DNA of 64,000 nt from Solimonas sp. SE-A11. GTDB lineage: Bacteria > Pseudomonadota > Gammaproteobacteria > Nevskiales > Nevskiaceae. Positions 51,292-61,302 of this stretch are shown piece by piece. The notes under the pieces were generated by a model, which was not told the origin of the DNA, made no database searches, and saw only the letters and a list, made by a program, of their open reading frames with translations. Both the position numbers and the translations under genes were made by a program. How positions within the stretch are numbered: position 1 is the stretch's first letter; each line of letters opens with the position of its first letter. Where the stretch lies: the NCBI RefSeq assembly GCF_030345715.1, contig NZ_JAUASX010000006.1:1-64000 (forward strand), in the 5' to 3' direction.

Positions 51292-52305
51292 ATGACCTCC
51301 AGCCACTCCACCGCCGCCGTCAGCTACCTGCAGGCGCTGTTCGACTACCTGCGCCTGCGCGGCGTAGCGGCGGCCGAGGTGCTGGACGGCGCGCAGATCG
51401 ACCTGGCCGACCGCGATGCCCGGGTGGCGGAGCCGCTGGCGGCCGGCTGCTTCAACCGGGCGGCGGCGCGGCTGGGCGACGAGGACATCGGTATCCACGT
51501 GGGCGAGCAGATCCGCCCCGGGCACTACGGCGTAGTGGGCTACGTCGGCATGGCCTGCTCGACGCTGGGCGAGGCCATGCTCTGCCTGCAGCGCTACCAG
51601 GCCATGGTGGTGGACGTGGGTGCGCGGCCGATCGAGCTGCGTGGCCAGGAGGTGCTGCTGAGCTGGCGCCCGGACGACCAGAGTCACTACTACCGCCACA
51701 TGGCGGAGTTCAACCTGGCCGCGCTGGTGACCTTCATCCGCTGGATCACCGGCCAGCCGCTGGCGCCGTTGCGCATCGAGTTCCCCTACCCCGCGCCGGC
51801 ACGGCTGGACGAACAGCAGCGCGTGTTCGGCTGCCCGCTGGTGTTCGACGCGGACTGCTACCGCCTGGTGGTGCCGCTGGCCTGGAACGAGCTGCCTCTG
51901 ATCCAGCCGGACCCGGCGATGCGCCAGCTCATGGACCGGCTGGCCGAGAAGCAGCTACTGACCTTGCAGCGCCAGGACGACGACCTGGTGGGACAGGCGC
52001 GGCGCCTGCTGGCGCAGAAGCTGTCGGAGGGCGAGGCCAGTCTGGACCGCATCGCCGCTGCCATGAACGTGTCGCCGCGCAGCCTGCAGCGGCGCCTGCA
52101 GGACCAATCCTCCAGCTTCAGCCAGCTACTGGACGAGGTGCGGCGCGAACTGGCCGGACGCTACCTGGAAGACCCGGCGCTGGACCTGACGGACCTGGCC
52201 TTCCTGCTGGGCTACTCCGAGCAAAGCGCCTTCACCCGCGCGTTCAAGCGCTGGCATGGCAAGGCGCCGGCGGAAGTGCGGGCGCAGAGGCGCAGCGCGC
52301 GCTAG
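51292..52305 (+). CDS. AraC-family regulator (Arabinose_bd/HTH_18 type), second
   Basis: The 337-residue protein has the same two-domain form as the regulator at 36870. The N-terminal ligand-binding domain has HYGVVGYVGMACSTLGEAM. The DNA-binding domain has MNVSPRSLQRRLQDQSSSF and LAFLLGYSEQSAFTRAFKRW. It is divergent from the lipoprotein-esterase/WS-DGAT unit with 131 bases between starts, so control of that unit is the simplest inference. Its stop interlocks, in CTAG, with the converging GST-like gene. Confidence 0.9.
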   Translation: MTSSHSTAAVSYLQALFDYLRLRGVAAAEVLDGAQIDLADRDARVAEPLAAGCFNRAAARLGDEDIGIHVGEQIRPGHYGVVGYVGMACSTLGEAMLCLQRYQAMVVDVGARPIELRGQEVLLSWRPDDQSHYYRHMAEFNLAALVTFIRWITGQPLAPLRIEFPYPAPARLDEQQRVFGCPLVFDADCYRLVVPLAWNELPLIQPDPAMRQLMDRLAEKQLLTLQRQDDDLVGQARRLLAQKLSEGEASLDRIAAAMNVSPRSLQRRLQDQSSSFSQLLDEVRRELAGRYLEDPALDLTDLAFLLGYSEQSAFTRAFKRWHGKAPAEVRAQRRSAR

Positions 52306-53063
52306 GCCGTCCGCCAGTTGCGATGCTCGCGGTAGGTCTTCCTCACCCAGTCGAACCCCGGATGATCGTCCCAGCGCACGGCACGCATGCGCACGCTGCG
52401 GCGGTAAGCGGCCGCGCCGAACGCCGGGTGCTCCTGCGGGCAGGCCAGCGGCGACAGCAGCGCGCAGGCGGTGATGTCGGCCACGCTCAGCCGGTCACCG
52501 GCGAGATACGGCCGGCCGGCCCGGGTGCGCTCGGCGATCAGGTCTGCGGCTTCATCGATCTTCACCACCGCCTTGCGCAGGGTGGCGGGGGACAGCTGCA
52601 GCAGGCGCGAGAAGCCCCGGCGCACCAGGGGATAGGCCAGCGACAGGGCGCGGCGCTGCAGCGCGGTGGCATCATGTGTCCACATCGGCAGGGTGGCGGC
52701 CTTGTCGTCCAGGGTCTCGGCGAAGAGCTGGCGGATGACGTGGACGCCCACGCGATCGAAGCGCGCCTCCAGTTCCATGACCTCGGCGCGCAGGGCCGGT
52801 TCGGCCGGAATCAGCGGGAAGGGGGCCTGGCGCCGCTCCAGCCATTCCAGGATGCGGGTGCTGTCCTGGATCACCTCGCCACCGGCCACCAGCACGGGGA
52901 CCGAGCTGGCCCGGCGGGTCAGGGCCAGCACGCGGGGGATGTGCAGGAAGGGCACCAGGCGCTGCTCCCGGTAGGGCAGGCCGGCCTGGTCTAGGGTCCA
53001 GCGGATCTTTTCGCTGAAATGGGACACCGCGAAGGTGTAGAGGATCGGCGGGGCGTCGTTCAT
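52302..53063 (-). CDS. Glutathione S-transferase-like protein
   Basis: The 253-residue protein has a thioredoxin-fold N-terminal domain (ILYTFAVSHFSEKIRWTLD, with a Ser near the usual glutathione-activating position, and ASSVPVLVAGGEVIQDSTRILEW) and a helical C-terminal domain with LAGDRLSVADITACALLSPL. This is the GST pattern. Substrates are unknown. I chose the ATG at 53063 (MNDAPPILYTF). It is divergent from opgD, 122 bases between starts. Confidence 0.87.
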   Translation of the reverse strand: MNDAPPILYTFAVSHFSEKIRWTLDQAGLPYREQRLVPFLHIPRVLALTRRASSVPVLVAGGEVIQDSTRILEWLERRQAPFPLIPAEPALRAEVMELEARFDRVGVHVIRQLFAETLDDKAATLPMWTHDATALQRRALSLAYPLVRRGFSRLLQLSPATLRKAVVKIDEAADLIAERTRAGRPYLAGDRLSVADITACALLSPLACPQEHPAFGAAAYRRSVRMRAVRWDDHPGFDWVRKTYREHRNWRTA

Positions 53064-53185
53064 CGGGCGTTCCGTTGGGGTCGTGCATGGTGCCTGCCCG
53101 GCTGCCCTTGCGGAAGGACCCGACTTGGAGCCGGAACCCGCCTCAAGCATGCTATGCACCTCACGGACGACCGACACCTACAACA

Positions 53186-54757
53186 ATGAAACGCCGCGAC
53201 CTGCTCAAATCCGCTGCCGCCCTCGCCGCCTGGGGCATCCCCCCGGCCCTGCTGCTGCAGCCGGGCGCCGTACTGGCCGATGACGGCCAGCCCTTCGACC
53301 TGGCCTGGCTCAAGGGCCAGGCCCGCTCGCTGGCTGCCCAGCCCTATGTCTCCCACAAGGGCGAAGTACCCAAGTCGCTCAAGGACATCAACTGGGACGA
53401 CTATCAGGCGATCCAGTTCAAGGCCGACAAGTCGCTGTGGCGCAAGGAAAACCTGCCCTTCCAGGCGCGCCTGTTCCACCTGGGCCTGTTCTTCCAGACG
53501 CCGGTGCACATGCACGAGGTGGTGGACGGCAAGGCCCGCGAGATCAAGTACGACAGCAGCCTGTTCAAGTACACCGGCAAGCAGAAGCTCGGTCGCCTGC
53601 CCTCGGACCTGGGCTATGCCGGCTTCCGCCTGCTGTTCCAGACCAACTTCGAGCTGGACATCAGCGCCTTCCTCGGCGCCAGCTACTTCCGCGCCGTGGG
53701 CGAGGAGAAGCAGTACGGCCTTTCGGCTCGCGGCCTGGCGATCGACACCGGCCTGCCGCGCCCCGAAGAATTCCCGATGTTCACGGCCTTCTGGCTGGAG
53801 CGTCCGCGCAAGGAGTCCAACAAGGTCACGGTCTACGCCCTGCTGGATTCGCCCAGCACCACCGGCGCCTACGTGTTCGACATCACCCCGGGCCGCAACC
53901 TGGTGATGGACGTGGACGTGGCACTGTACCCGCGCAAGCCGATCGAGCGCCTGGGCATCGCGCCGCTGACCAGCATGTACCAGTACGGCGAGAACGACCG
54001 CCGCATGGCCTGGGACTGGCGCCCGGAAATCCACGACACCGACGGCCTGCAGCTCTGGACTGGCGCCGGCGAGTGGCTGTGGCGCCCGCTGGTGAACCCC
54101 ACCGGCGTGCGCGTGAACTCCTACTTCGACAACAACCCGCGCGGCTTCGGCCTGCTGCAGCGTGACCGTAATTTCGACCACTACCAGGACGACGGCGTGT
54201 TCTACGAACGCCGTCCCAGCCTCTGGGTGGAGCCCAAGGGCCAGTGGGGCAAGGGTGCGGTGCAGCTGGTGGAAATCCCCACCGTGGACGAGACCTTCGA
54301 CAACATCGTGGCGTTCTGGAACCCGGAGGAGAAGGTGCAGCCGGGCAAGGAATACCTGCTGGGCTACCGCCTGCACTGGGGCGCCATCCCGCCGGTGACC
54401 CCGTCGCTGGCCTCGGTGCAGGCCACCCGCACCGGCCTGGGCGGCGTGGTGGGCCAGAAGCGCAAGTACTTCTCCTGGCGCTTCGCGGTGGACTTCTCCG
54501 GCGGCGCCCTGGGCATGCTGGAGAACGGCGCCAAGGTGGAGGCGGTGATCAGCGCCTCCCGCGGCAAGGTGGAGATCACCTCGGCGCGCCCGCTGACGGC
54601 CATCAAGGGCTACCGCGCGATGTTCGACCTGGTGCCGGACGACAGCACCGAGCCGATCAACCTGCGCATGTACCTGAAACTGGGCGGCCAGACCCTGACC
54701 GAGACCTGGATCTACCAGTACACGCCGCTGCCGGTGGCGGAGCGCAAGCTGTACTGA
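53186..54757 (+). CDS. opgD: Periplasmic glucan biosynthesis protein OpgD/MdoD
   Basis: OpgD shapes the backbone of osmoregulated periplasmic glucans. The 523-residue precursor begins MKRRDLLKSAAALAAWG, a twin-arginine signal (Arg3 and Arg4), as in E. coli OpgD and unlike the Sec-exported OpgG. The body has the MdoG-type segments VSHKGEVPKSL, LFHLGLFFQTPV, YGENDRRMAWDWRPEIHDTDGL and YFDNNPRGFGLLQRDR. No opgH glucosyltransferase is visible here. The start follows the TAT motif; the upstream ribosome-binding site is weak. A REP-like palindrome lies 20 bases after the stop. Confidence 0.93.
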   Translation: MKRRDLLKSAAALAAWGIPPALLLQPGAVLADDGQPFDLAWLKGQARSLAAQPYVSHKGEVPKSLKDINWDDYQAIQFKADKSLWRKENLPFQARLFHLGLFFQTPVHMHEVVDGKAREIKYDSSLFKYTGKQKLGRLPSDLGYAGFRLLFQTNFELDISAFLGASYFRAVGEEKQYGLSARGLAIDTGLPRPEEFPMFTAFWLERPRKESNKVTVYALLDSPSTTGAYVFDITPGRNLVMDVDVALYPRKPIERLGIAPLTSMYQYGENDRRMAWDWRPEIHDTDGLQLWTGAGEWLWRPLVNPTGVRVNSYFDNNPRGFGLLQRDRNFDHYQDDGVFYERRPSLWVEPKGQWGKGAVQLVEIPTVDETFDNIVAFWNPEEKVQPGKEYLLGYRLHWGAIPPVTPSLASVQATRTGLGGVVGQKRKYFSWRFAVDFSGGALGMLENGAKVEAVISASRGKVEITSARPLTAIKGYRAMFDLVPDDSTEPINLRMYLKLGGQTLTETWIYQYTPLPVAERKLY

Positions 54758-54776
54758 TCGGTTGATCTCCGGAACC

Positions 54777-54839
54777 CTGTAGGAGCCAGCTTGCCGGCGA
54801 CTTCGCATGCCGAGGTCGCCGGCAAGCCGGCTCCTACAG
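54777..54839. repeat. REP-like palindrome, copy 4 (best preserved)
   Basis: The left arm 54777-54800, starting CTGTAGGAGCCAGCTTGCCG, is complementary at nearly every position to the right arm 54816-54839, ending CCGGCTCCTACAG. The loop is 15 bases. It lies between opgD and yheS. It may end the opgD transcript or stabilise its 3' end. Confidence 0.88.
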
Positions 54840-54885
54840 GCGTTTGCGGGCGGCGGAAGCCCCGATCCCCTACAATCCGCCCCCC

Positions 54886-56787
<1,902 letters not shown>

Positions 56788-56792
56788 AAGAC

Positions 56793-56886
56793 AGATAGTA
56801 GTTTTTAGATAGTAGATAGTCGTTGAGGCAAGCCCGCTTCGCGGGCTTTGTTGCTTCTACTATCTACAAACTACTATCCACTATCT
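56793..56886. repeat. Inverted repeat with arms of four AGATAGT heptamers (copy 2)
   Basis: The left arm (56793-56820) has AGATAGT as units 1, 3 and 4 and AGTTTTT as unit 2. The right arm (56859-56886), read on the minus strand, is AGATAGT, GGATAGT, AGTTTGT, AGATAGT. The 38-base centre contains AAGCCCGC-TTC-GCGGGCTT, a strong hairpin with a T-rich flank. It separates the converging yheS and LpxH-like genes. The right arm runs into the LpxH-like gene and supplies its last codons and stop. Confidence 0.92.
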
Positions 56887-57766
56887 TTCTTTTCCGCACC
56901 CGCGCTACCACCCGCTTCAAAGGCTCCGCCACGCGTCGCCGCGCCGTGCGCACGGCGGCACGCTTGCGCGTGTTGACGGCTGCCTTGCGCCGCGGCGCCG
57001 CCTTCTGCTGTGGCTCCCACTTGAGGATGCGTATCTCGCCCTGGAAGTCCTCCGCCAGGGCCGTGCAGCTCTCCACCCAGTCGCCGCAGTTGTAGCTGAT
57101 CACCCCGTTGCGGATGTAGCGCACCTCGGCATGGTGGGTATGCCCGGTGACCACGCCGTTCAAGCCTTCGCGACGGGCGCGGGTCAGCATCTTCTCGTCG
57201 ACGCCGGACAGCCACTGCGTCAGCGACTTGGCCTGGTTCTTCACGAGGGCCGACCACTTGGGCATGGGCTGCTCCACCTCGTTCCAGCGCTGCCAGGCGA
57301 CATCGGCGCGCATCAGCAGGGTGTAGGCCAGGTCGGAGGCATGGGCCAGCAGCGGCATGCCGCTGACCACCTCGTCGAAGACGTCGCCGTGGATCACCAG
57401 CAGGCGGCGGCCGTCGGCGGTGGTGTGCACGGCCTCGTTGGCCAGTCGGATGCGGCCCAGGCGCAGCTGCTTGCGCACGAACTGGCGCAGGAAGTCGTCG
57501 TGGTTGCCGGCGATGTAGTGGACCTTGGTGCCGCGCCGGGCCTTGGCCAGCACAGCGTGCAGCACACGGCTGTGGTCGGGCGGCCAGTAGAAGCGGCTGC
57601 GCAGCTTCCAGCCGTCGAAGATGTCGCCGACCAGGTAGAGGTTCTCGCATTCATTTTGCCGGAGGAATTCGACCAGGGCGTGCGCCTTGCAGCCCTCCGA
57701 GCCCAGATGGACGTCGGAAATCCACAGCGTGCGGTGCCTGCACACCGAAGGCTTTTTCCTGCTCAT
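56864..57766 (-). CDS. LpxH-like UDP-2,3-diacylglucosamine diphosphatase/metallophosphoesterase
   Basis: The 300-residue protein has the full set of calcineurin-type motifs: SDVHLG, GDIFDGW, GNHDDFL, VIHGDVFD and GHTHHAE, which bind two metals. The size and IHGDVFDEVV pattern fit the LpxH-related phosphoesterases that hydrolyse UDP-diacylglucosamine in lipid A synthesis, but a related role is possible. I chose the start at MSRKKP. The C-terminus is an unusual, very basic tail (about residues 255-298, rich in Arg and Lys). The last seven codons, KIVDSSL, and the stop come from the heptamer repeat. Confidence 0.85.
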   Translation of the reverse strand: MSRKKPSVCRHRTLWISDVHLGSEGCKAHALVEFLRQNECENLYLVGDIFDGWKLRSRFYWPPDHSRVLHAVLAKARRGTKVHYIAGNHDDFLRQFVRKQLRLGRIRLANEAVHTTADGRRLLVIHGDVFDEVVSGMPLLAHASDLAYTLLMRADVAWQRWNEVEQPMPKWSALVKNQAKSLTQWLSGVDEKMLTRARREGLNGVVTGHTHHAEVRYIRNGVISYNCGDWVESCTALAEDFQGEIRILKWEPQQKAAPRRKAAVNTRKRAAVRTARRRVAEPLKRVVARVRKRKIVDSSL

Positions 57767-57855
57767 GTCGGCTCCTGCGAGTCCTGCGAAGGTCACCAAT
57801 GACTCCGAGGCAATATTCACTTCGCAAGAAGCAGACCAGTCACCCGCGTCGGAGT

Positions 57856-58506
57856 TCAGCCAACTGTGCGGTCCGACACATAGGGGTTGGAGCGGCGCTC
57901 GGCGCCGAAGCTCGACATGGGGCCGTGGCCCGGCACGAAGCGGGTTTCGTCGCCCAGGGGGAACAGGCGCTCGCGGATCGCCCGGATCAGGTCGGCGTGG
58001 TTGCCGCGCGGGAAGTCGGTACGGCCGATGGAGCCCTGGAACAGCACGTCACCGACGAAGGCCAGCTGCGAGGGGGCATGGTGGAACACCACGTGCCCGG
58101 GGGTATGACCCGGGCAGTGCAGCACGTCCAGGCTCAGGCTGCCTAGGCTGACGGTATCGCCCTGTTCCAGCCAGCGGGTCGGGGTAAAGGCGCGGGCCGG
58201 CGGGAAGCCATAGGCCGCGGCGTCCTGCGGCAGGCGCTGGATCCAGAAGTCGTCGTCGCGGTGCGGGCCTTCGATAGGCAGGCCCAGGCGGTCGGCCAGA
58301 TCCTGCACGCCGCTGGCGTGGTCCAGGTGGCCGTGGGTGACCAGCAACTTTTCCAGCGTGATGCCGTGATGCTCCACGCGGGACAGCAGGCGGTCGATCT
58401 CGCCGCCGGCATCCACTAGGGCGCCCCTCATGGTGTCCGTGTCCCAGACCAGCGAGCAGTTCTGCTCGAAGGCAGTGACCGGTATGATCTCGACGCGCAG
58501 GCTCAT
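57856..58506 (-). CDS. ycbL: Metallo-beta-lactamase fold hydrolase, YcbL-like
   Basis: The 216-residue protein has the binuclear-metal motif THGHLDHASG near residues 57-66, HTPGHVVF with the next His ligand, a ligand Asp in VGDVLFQGSIGRTD, and a last His in VPGHGP. Close similarity to type II glyoxalase-like YcbL is seen in the LGLPIEGPHRDD segment. It probably hydrolyses a thioester such as S-lactoylglutathione. It begins 9 bases after the cysH stop, on the same strand, so co-transcription is likely. Confidence 0.88.
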   Translation of the reverse strand: MSLRVEIIPVTAFEQNCSLVWDTDTMRGALVDAGGEIDRLLSRVEHHGITLEKLLVTHGHLDHASGVQDLADRLGLPIEGPHRDDDFWIQRLPQDAAAYGFPPARAFTPTRWLEQGDTVSLGSLSLDVLHCPGHTPGHVVFHHAPSQLAFVGDVLFQGSIGRTDFPRGNHADLIRAIRERLFPLGDETRFVPGHGPMSSFGAERRSNPYVSDRTVG

Positions 58507-58515
58507 GGGGCAGGC

Positions 58516-59223
58516 TCAGAGATGCAGGCCGCACTCGGTCTTGGGCTTGCCCTGCCAGCGGCCGGCGCGACCCTCGCCCGGGACGGTGCAGTGCGAGCAG
58601 CCGATCGAGGAATAGCCCTTGTCCACCAGCGGGTGCAGTTGCAGCGCATGCTCGCGGATGTACTCGTCACGCTCCTCGCGGGTGACGTCGATCATGGGGT
58701 TGAACTTGATGATGCCGCGGCGCTCCTCGAACACCGGCAGCGTGGAGCGGTGGTCGCTCTGCCAGCGCATCAGGCTGGACACCCAGATGTGGTAACCCGG
58801 CTTGACCGACTCCAGCGGCTCTACCTTGTTGACCGAGCAGCAGAAGTCCGGATCGCGCGACCAGGTCTTCTCGCTCACGGTGAACTGGTGCTTCCAGTCC
58901 TCGGCCTTGAGGTCGAACACGTCCAGGCCGAATTCGGCGATCAGGAAGTCCTTGTAGGCCAGGGTTTCCGGGAAGTGGAAGCCGGTGTCGATGAACGCCA
59001 CCTTCTGGCTTGGGCGCAGGCGCGAGATGATGTGCAGGAAGTGCGCGGAGGTGGCGGCGAAGGACGAGGTGACCAGCACCTTGTCCTCGGCGAAGTCGCG
59101 ATACAGCTCGAGCAGGCGGTGCTCGAAGTCGAGCGGCGCGTACTTCGCGTTCAACGCGGCGATCCGCTCGGCGCTGAGACCAGCGCTGTTGGCGGGGGTG
59201 GGTACGGCTTCTGCAATCGACAC
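58516..59223 (-). CDS. cysH: Adenylyl-sulfate reductase of the Fe-S (thioredoxin-dependent) type
   Basis: The enzyme reduces activated sulfate to sulfite in assimilation. The 235-residue protein has SSFAATSAH for the nucleotide site, the Cys128-Cys129 pair in DFCCSVNK, and Cys209-x2-Cys212 in IGCSHC. These four cysteines hold a [4Fe-4S] cluster. The catalytic Cys231 is in TECGLHL. Possession of the cluster cysteines marks the form that uses APS directly, not the PAPS form of E. coli, which lacks them. It starts with GTG at 59223, preceded by GGAAAG. No other cys gene is visible in the window. Confidence 0.93.
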   Translation of the reverse strand: MSIAEAVPTPANSAGLSAERIAALNAKYAPLDFEHRLLELYRDFAEDKVLVTSSFAATSAHFLHIISRLRPSQKVAFIDTGFHFPETLAYKDFLIAEFGLDVFDLKAEDWKHQFTVSEKTWSRDPDFCCSVNKVEPLESVKPGYHIWVSSLMRWQSDHRSTLPVFEERRGIIKFNPMIDVTREERDEYIREHALQLHPLVDKGYSSIGCSHCTVPGEGRAGRWQGKPKTECGLHL

Positions 59224-59324
59224 GAACTTTCCTTGGCTTTCGGCTGGGAAACCCGAAACGGGGTGACAATTCTAAGGCCTTTGTCTATCCAGGGCCGCTT
59301 TTTGGTCAAAAAGCTCTAAGGGAA

Positions 59325-59801
59325 TCAGGCTTTCCTGGCCCTGCCGCCCTGCGCGGCTGCCGGTTCCGGCTCGGGGAAGCTGCCGTCCAGGTACAGCCAC
59401 CGCCCTTCCACGCGCTCGAAGCGGCTGAGCTCCTGCAGCCTCTGGGCGCTGCCGCCACCAAGGCGGTAGCGGGCCACGAACTCCACCAGGGAGTGGTCGG
59501 CGTCCTGCGGCACATGGCGCAGCACCTTGAGGCCCAGCCAGGTGGTGCGCGGCTGCTCGGCCCCCAGGTCCAGGGCTTCAGGCCGGGTAGAGGGGTGCCA
59601 GCTGTCCAGCAGGTAGCCCTCCAGGCCCGAGAAATAGGCGCTGTAGCGCGAGCGCATCAGCGCTTCGGCCGTGGGCGGCAGGGCCTTGCCCAGGTGATAG
59701 GGCTCGCAGCAGGCGACATACGCGGCGCCGCTGCCGCAGGGGCAGGTCGGCCCGGCGGGCTGGGTGGAGACGGGTCGGGTCATCTGCGGATTGTGCTGCA
59801 C
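59325..59801 (-). CDS. ychJ: YchJ-family SEC-C protein
   Basis: The 158-residue protein has the N-terminal zinc-binding SEC-C motif TCPCGSGAAYVACCEPYH, followed by the YchJ pattern LMRSRYSAYFSGLEGYLLDSWHPSTRP and VEFVARYR. Function of the family is unknown; SEC-C motifs often contact nucleic acid or protein-quality machinery. ATG codons at 59801 and 59783 are both possible. It lies 24 bases after the MscS gene on the same strand. Confidence 0.9.
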   Translation of the reverse strand: MQHNPQMTRPVSTQPAGPTCPCGSGAAYVACCEPYHLGKALPPTAEALMRSRYSAYFSGLEGYLLDSWHPSTRPEALDLGAEQPRTTWLGLKVLRHVPQDADHSLVEFVARYRLGGGSAQRLQELSRFERVEGRWLYLDGSFPEPEPAAAQGGRARKA

Positions 59802-59825
59802 CGTCTCCCCCTGCGCACCTGGGCG

Positions 59826-60941
59826 TCAGTGAGCCCCGGCCTTGCTGCCGTTGCTGCGAGCCGATGGCTCGCCCTGCTCGAAGCGCAGCGGACCCTCGAT
59901 GCGCAGGTTCTGCTGCGGCAGGCCGAAGACGATGTTCTCGGCCTTGAGCGCGCGCATGATCGCCAGGTTCACGGCCTGCTGGATGTCCATGTAGAGATTG
60001 AAGTCCGGGTCCGTGACCCAGTAGACCGTCTCGAACACCAGCGAGTGCTCGCCGAATTTCTGGAAGTGCGCCCGGTCGAAGCGCACCTTGGGCTGAGCCT
60101 CGACGATGCGGCGGAGGGTCGGGGGGATCTGCTCGATCTGCTCCGGCGAGGTGTCGTAGCCCACGCCGAAGCTGAAGACCACGCGGCGCTCCACCATGCG
60201 CTTGTAGTTGCGCAGGCGGGTCTTGAGCAGGTCGCTGTTGGAGAAGATGATCTGCTCGCCGTCCAGGCTGCGGATGCGCGTGGTCTTGAGGCCCACGTTC
60301 TCCACCGTACCCATGTAGTTGTCCACGATGATGAAGTCGCCGATCACGAAGGGCTTGTCGACGACGATGGACAGCGAGGCGAATAGGTCGCCCAGGATGT
60401 TCTGCACCGCCAGCGCCACCGCCACGCCGCCGATGCCCAGGCCGGCCACCAGGGCCGTGATGTTGATGCCGAAGTTGTCCAGCACCAGCAGCAGGATCAC
60501 GCTCCACAGCACCAGCTGCGCCAGGAAGCCGATCGCCGAGAGGCTGGTGGCGGCGCTGGCGTTGGAGGACAGGGCCTTGGCACGCGAGCGGCCCATCCAG
60601 AAATTGAGCGCGGCGCCGGCCCAGAAGCCCAGCTGCAGGAAGAAGGCCGCGGCCGTGGCCATCTTCAGGAGGTCGGCATGCCGGTCCGGCAGGGTCAGGT
60701 AGTGGCTGCCGAGGGACAGCGCGAAGATCGCCACCAGCCACAGGCGCGTCGCGCCCAGCGCGGACACCATGGCGTCGTCGATCTGGGTGCGCGAGCGCTG
60801 GGCCTGCGCCTGGAGCCGTCGCAGCAGGATGGGCTTGATGAGGTAGACCGCCAGGGCGATCGCGACTGACAGACCCAGCGCCACCAGCCAATCCTTTAAG
60901 GTGCCGCCGTACACGGCGGCATCGAGCCACATCGCGTCCAT
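59826..60941 (-). CDS. Small-conductance mechanosensitive channel family protein
   Basis: The 371-residue inner-membrane protein has about four hydrophobic segments (residues about 17-36, 65-83, 92-112, 135-157). The pore helix ITALVAGLGIGGVAVALAVQ (about 160-179) leads into the MscS beta domain PFVIGDFIIVDNYMGTVENVG. The pore helix has the expected Gly/Ala packing. It releases solutes on hypo-osmotic shock. OpgD, also an osmotic-stress protein, is in the same region but not in the same unit. Confidence 0.92.
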   Translation of the reverse strand: MDAMWLDAAVYGGTLKDWLVALGLSVAIALAVYLIKPILLRRLQAQAQRSRTQIDDAMVSALGATRLWLVAIFALSLGSHYLTLPDRHADLLKMATAAAFFLQLGFWAGAALNFWMGRSRAKALSSNASAATSLSAIGFLAQLVLWSVILLLVLDNFGINITALVAGLGIGGVAVALAVQNILGDLFASLSIVVDKPFVIGDFIIVDNYMGTVENVGLKTTRIRSLDGEQIIFSNSDLLKTRLRNYKRMVERRVVFSFGVGYDTSPEQIEQIPPTLRRIVEAQPKVRFDRAHFQKFGEHSLVFETVYWVTDPDFNLYMDIQQAVNLAIMRALKAENIVFGLPQQNLRIEGPLRFEQGEPSARSNGSKAGAH

Positions 60942-61023
60942 CCCTTGAACTCCTTGATTCCCGGCACCTTCCTGGCACCGTCAGGTCTTTGGAGTGCCGC
61001 GCCGGCCGATCCGTTCCCGAGAC

Positions 61024-61051
61024 TTGAAGGCGTATGTACGGACGTTATAAT
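61024..61051 (+). promoter_or_regulatory. Sigma70-type promoter of the toxin-antitoxin operon
   Basis: TTGAAG (61024-61029) and a perfect TATAAT (61046-61051) are 16 bp apart. They lie 17 bases before the antitoxin ATG, so the leader is very short. This is the best -10 box in the window. In toxin-antitoxin systems the antitoxin usually represses such a promoter. Confidence 0.75.
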
Positions 61052-61068
61052 CGAGAGCGGGGGCAACC

Positions 61069-61293
61069 ATGAAACTGAAAATCACCACCGTGGGCAATTC
61101 CGCTGGCGTCGTCCTGCCCAAGGAACTGCTGGCCCGCTTGCGCCTGGACAAAGGCGACACGCTCTACGTCACCGAGCTGCCGGACGGCGTGAAGCTGCAG
61201 GCCTACGATCCGGAGTTTGCAGAGCAGATGGACGTGGCGGAGAGCGCCATGCGCCGCCGCCGCACCCTGCTGCGCAAGCTTTCTGAGAACTGA
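61069..61293 (+). CDS. AbrB/MazE-type antitoxin
   Basis: The 74-residue protein has the swapped-hairpin AbrB fold pattern: MKLKITTVGNSAGVVLPKELLARLRLDKGDTLYV (residues 1-34), with the DNA-contacting GNSAGVVLPKELL. The C-terminal half (EFAEQMDVAESAMRRRRTLL) is a helix that would neutralise the toxin. It lies 9 bases before a Doc-type toxin. AbrB-type antitoxins with Doc toxins form a known hybrid class, distinct from the Phd antitoxin of phage P1. Confidence 0.9.
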   Translation: MKLKITTVGNSAGVVLPKELLARLRLDKGDTLYVTELPDGVKLQAYDPEFAEQMDVAESAMRRRRTLLRKLSEN

Positions 61294-61302
61294 GAGAGCG
61301 CC

